64,000 bases of DNA from Mycolicibacterium anyangense (lineage in GTDB: Bacteria; Actinomycetota; Actinomycetes; Mycobacteriales; Mycobacteriaceae). Location of the stretch: the NCBI RefSeq assembly GCF_010731855.1, contig NZ_AP022620.1, forward strand, positions 4,898,001 to 4,962,000. The letters run 5' to 3'. Positions 61,894-64,000 of this stretch are shown here, piece by piece. The translations under genes and the position numbers were made by a program. A model generated the notes under the pieces. That model worked only from the letters and a program-made list of their open reading frames with translations, did not search any database and was not told where the DNA came from. Position 1 is the first letter of the stretch, and the number at the start of each line of letters is the position of its first letter.

Positions 61894-62349
61894 ATGACCG
61901 CACCCGAATCTCGACCCCGGCCCCGCGCCCTCACTATTGCCGTCTGGCTGCTGATTGCCGGCTCGGTGCTGTTGCTGGCCGGTGGTCTGCTCGCCTTGAC
62001 GTTCGGCTTCGACGCATTGCGTCAGGTCACCCCGGCCACGATCAGCGATGCCCAGCTGCGGCAGCTGCTGGCCTTCCGCCGCGGCGCCGGTGCCATCTGC
62101 GTGGTCGCCGGTCTGGGCCTGGCCTATCTGACGGGCAAGACCCGCAACGGCGATGTGCGATTCCGCCGCGCCACCATCGGCTTGGGCCTGGCGCTCATCG
62201 TGCTGGTCGGGATTCTCCAGGTCGGCGTCAACATCGGTCTGGTGGCGCTGGTGAGCCTGCTGCCCATCATCGCCGGCACCCTGCTGCTGACCCGTCCCGT
62301 CGTGGCGGGCTGGTTCGACCCCGGCGACACCTCGAGGTCCGATGACTGA
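61894..62349 (+). CDS. Small membrane protein (Rv0514-like)
   Basis: A 151-residue protein with four helices (ALTIAVWLLIAGSVLLLAGG, a hydrophilic gap, GAGAICVVAGLGLAYLTG, LGLALIVLVGILQVGVNIGL and LLPIIAGTLLLTRP). ATG 61894 has weak ribosome-binding sequence. Its 3' end overlaps the next gene by eight bases. Function unknown; it is one of four membrane genes in series after hemB. Confidence 0.7.
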   Translation: MTAPESRPRPRALTIAVWLLIAGSVLLLAGGLLALTFGFDALRQVTPATISDAQLRQLLAFRRGAGAICVVAGLGLAYLTGKTRNGDVRFRRATIGLGLALIVLVGILQVGVNIGLVALVSLLPIIAGTLLLTRPVVAGWFDPGDTSRSDD

Positions 62350-62845
62350 GGCGCCGAGTGTGCAGGCCGAGCCGCTGTTCTTCGAACGTGGCGCGAGTTG
62401 GTACTGGCTGCTGGCCGGCCCGGTGTCGGCGGTGGCGATGCTCGTCATCCAGCTCAAGGGTGGGATGGGTATCCAGCTGTTCGTGCCGATGGTGTTCCTC
62501 GTTCTGGTGACCGGGTTCCTCTACCTGCAGGTGAAGGCCGCCCGCATCCATACCAGCGTCGAGCTCACCGCGGACTCACTGCGGCAGGGGACCGAGGTGG
62601 TTCCGGTGCGGACCATCGTGGGGTTGTATCCCGAATCTTCGCACGGCCCGAAATCGCGTGAAGCGACGGAGAAGTGGCAGGAGGCCCGGGCACTGGGGGA
62701 GCTGAGCGGGGTTCCGCGCGGACGCACCGGCATCGGCCTGCACCTCAGCGGGGAGCGCACCGCGCAGGCATGGGCGCGCAACCATCGCGAGTTGCGCGCG
62801 CAACTGACCAAACTGGTCGAGGAGAGGACGGCAGGTTCCTCATGA
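62342..62845 (+). CDS. DUF3093-like two-helix membrane protein
   Basis: A 167-residue protein with two N-terminal transmembrane helices (YWLLAGPVSAVAMLVIQLKG and IQLFVPMVFLVLVTGFLYLQ) and a cytoplasmic beta-rich tail (VELTADSLRQGTEVVPVRTI). This is like the DUF3093/PH-like membrane proteins. ATG 62342 overlaps the previous gene by eight bases, and its stop overlaps the next start (ATGA). Function unknown. Confidence 0.62.
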   Translation: MTEAPSVQAEPLFFERGASWYWLLAGPVSAVAMLVIQLKGGMGIQLFVPMVFLVLVTGFLYLQVKAARIHTSVELTADSLRQGTEVVPVRTIVGLYPESSHGPKSREATEKWQEARALGELSGVPRGRTGIGLHLSGERTAQAWARNHRELRAQLTKLVEERTAGSS

Positions 62846-63078
62846 GGCACGTGATTGCGCTGGTGCTGGCCGTCCTCGCCGGCGTCGGCGCCGTCTGGAG
62901 CTGGCTTCAGGTGCGCACCATCGTCGACGTGGCGCCGGTGACAGACGGACAGCCCGCGACCACCTCGGTGGCCTACGACCCGCCGCTGATGCTGCTGACC
63001 ATGGCGCTGGCCACCGCAGCCGGGGTGTTGCTGGTCGTCGGGGTCGCGGGCGTGGTGCGGTCCCGTCGGCGCGGCTGA
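62842..63078 (+). CDS. Small two-helix membrane protein
   Basis: A 78-residue protein: an N-terminal helix (HVIALVLAVLAGVGAVWSWL), a 30-residue polar loop, a second helix (LLTMALATAAGVLLVVGVAG) and an RSRRRG tail. ATG 62842 overlaps the upstream stop. It is the last gene of the hem-linked membrane series. Function unknown. Confidence 0.6.
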   Translation: MRHVIALVLAVLAGVGAVWSWLQVRTIVDVAPVTDGQPATTSVAYDPPLMLLTMALATAAGVLLVVGVAGVVRSRRRG

Positions 63079-63201
63079 GACTTCCGGCCGGCTCTGCTTC
63101 AACCGTCGAGCGGGGCTTGCTCACCGGGTACTTACCGCAGTTCGGTAGGTGAACGCGATCAAACCCTGATGACAGGATTCGCCGTTCCAGCAGTTCTTGA
63201 T

Positions 63202-63224
63202 ACTATACCCCCCAGGGGTATAGT
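63202..63224. promoter_or_regulatory. Copper-responsive (CsoR/RicR-type) operator
   Basis: ACTATACCCC (63202-63211) and GGGGTATAGT (63215-63224) are perfect 10-base arms around CCA. The TACCCC...GGGGTA core matches the copper repressors CsoR and RicR of mycobacteria. It ends six bases before the ATPase ATG, so a bound repressor would block the promoter or start. Confidence 0.7.
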
Positions 63225-63230
63225 CGAGGT

Positions 63231-64000
63231 ATGTCAACGACCGACCTCCAGCTGAGCGGCATGAGCTGCGCATCCTGCGCGGCCAAGATCGAGCGCAGCC
63301 TCAACAGGCTGGACGGTGTGCACGCGACGGTGAACTTCGCCGTCGAGCAGGCACACGTCGAACACGGCCCGAAGGTCAGCGAAGCGGATCTGGTCCAGGC
63401 CGTGGAAGCCACCGGCTATCACGCCTCGGTGGTCGACCACGCCGGCCACCTGAGCCACGATCACATGAACCACGACGTCCCGGCCGAGCAGTTGCGGCCG
63501 CGGCTCGTGGTCTCGGCGGTGCTGGCGGTCCCCGTGGTCGCGATCTCGATGGTCATGGCCTGGCAGTTCGCGGGCTGGCAGTGGGTGATGCTGGCATTGA
63601 CCACTCCGATCGTGTTCTGGGGCGGCTACCCGTTTCACAAGGCGGCAATCAACAGTGCCCGGCATGGCTCGTCGACCATGGACACGCTGGTGTCGATCGG
63701 CACCCTGGCCGCCTACCTGTGGTCGGCATTCACGGTGGTCACCGGGGCAACGGCCCACGGCTACAGCCAGGTCCACGGCCATGTCTATTTCGAGGTGGCC
63801 GCCGCGGTCACGGTGTTCCTGTTGGCCGGGCGCTACGCCGAGGCCAAGGCCAAGCGCTCGGCCGGTGCGGCACTGCGTGCGCTGTTGTCGCTGGGCGCCA
63901 AGGACGCGGTGGTCAGCCGCGGCGGCGAGGAGGTCCGGATCCCCGCCGAGCAGCTGCAGGTGGGCGATGTGATGGTGGTGCGCCCAGGGGAGCGGGTGGC
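63231..64000 (+). CDS. Copper-translocating P1B-type ATPase, N-terminal part (runs off the window)
   Basis: The first 256 residues of a heavy-metal P-type ATPase. A heavy-metal-associated domain carries the metal motif GMSCASC at residues 11-17. A His-rich linker (VVDHAGHLSHDHMNHD) follows, then the first transmembrane helices and the start of the actuator domain. Aspartyl-phosphate and ATP domains lie beyond 64000. The CASC motif and the upstream operator indicate copper(I) export. ATG 63231 has a GAGG ribosome-binding site. Confidence 0.92.
   Translation, partial: MSTTDLQLSGMSCASCAAKIERSLNRLDGVHATVNFAVEQAHVEHGPKVSEADLVQAVEATGYHASVVDHAGHLSHDHMNHDVPAEQLRPRLVVSAVLAVPVVAISMVMAWQFAGWQWVMLALTTPIVFWGGYPFHKAAINSARHGSSTMDTLVSIGTLAAYLWSAFTVVTGATAHGYSQVHGHVYFEVAAAVTVFLLAGRYAEAKAKRSAGAALRALLSLGAKDAVVSRGGEEVRIPAEQLQVGDVMVVRPGERV

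Overview
The window is high-GC DNA from a mycobacterium, most likely an environmental, rapidly growing Mycolicibacterium-type species. Evidence is the gene content (mycothiol glycosyltransferase MshA, heparin-binding HbhA, SenX3-RegX3, a RamB-type regulator beside isocitrate lyase, a mycolic-acid methyltransferase), frequent GTG/TTG starts, and a gene order that I recognise from memory as the Mycobacterium tuberculosis block running roughly from Rv0457c to Rv0514, with several local gains and losses. No database search was possible, so all homology statements rest on motif recognition and recall.

Layout. 1-2455: end of an amidohydrolase, a VOC protein, a DinB-fold protein, a PAP2 phosphatase and a PPK2 polyphosphate kinase. 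2485-6342: membrane proteins and a minus-strand cassette (DUF2563-like protein, a 511-residue protein with a hydrophobic glycine-rich tail, two membrane proteins) whose promoter-distal half has clearly lower GC; I read it as a candidate type VII-associated toxin/immunity cassette. 6400-9585: S9 peptidase and a diguanylate cyclase. 9597-15224: an alcohol/acetoin island (flavin monooxygenase, butanediol dehydrogenase, SDR, GAF regulator, DUF779). 15254-24256: lpdC, ramB, acyl-ACP thioesterase, icl1, fadB2 and umaA, a central-carbon and fatty-acid block. 24260-30002: second PPK2, TetR regulator, DUF445 protein, XRE regulator, hbhA and deoC.

30007-38012: DUF2993 protein, nitrilase, methyltransferase, two DUF2505 paralogues, murB, a secreted protein, an L,D-transpeptidase and an SDR. 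38048-44257: a predicted leaderless polycysteine leader peptide, a ROK regulator, mshA, a YbjN-like protein, gpmA and senX3-regX3. 44281-46833: a polyprenyl-phosphate sugar transferase preceded by a perfect CRP-type palindrome, then a cysteine-rich conserved protein. 46903-54450: ppx, membrane and isomerase genes, a thioesterase interrupted in frame by a repeat, proC, a small HTH protein, ribosomal protein bS22, an epimerase-like SDR and an acyltransferase. 54457-63078: a MaoC-type dehydratase, a SerB-like phosphatase, a glutaredoxin-like protein, hemA-hemC-hemD-hemB and four small membrane genes. 63202-64000: a copper-type operator and the start of a P-type ATPase.

Functional themes are acetate/fatty-acid use (icl1, fadB2, ramB), polyphosphate turnover and phosphate sensing (two PPK2, Ppx, SenX3-RegX3), thiol metabolism (mshA behind a cysteine-rich leader), tetrapyrrole synthesis and envelope biogenesis. 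Genes are tightly packed, with many 4-base ATGA/GTGA overlaps. No tRNA, rRNA, CRISPR array or insertion sequence was recognised, and no gene-free stretch exceeds about 230 bases.
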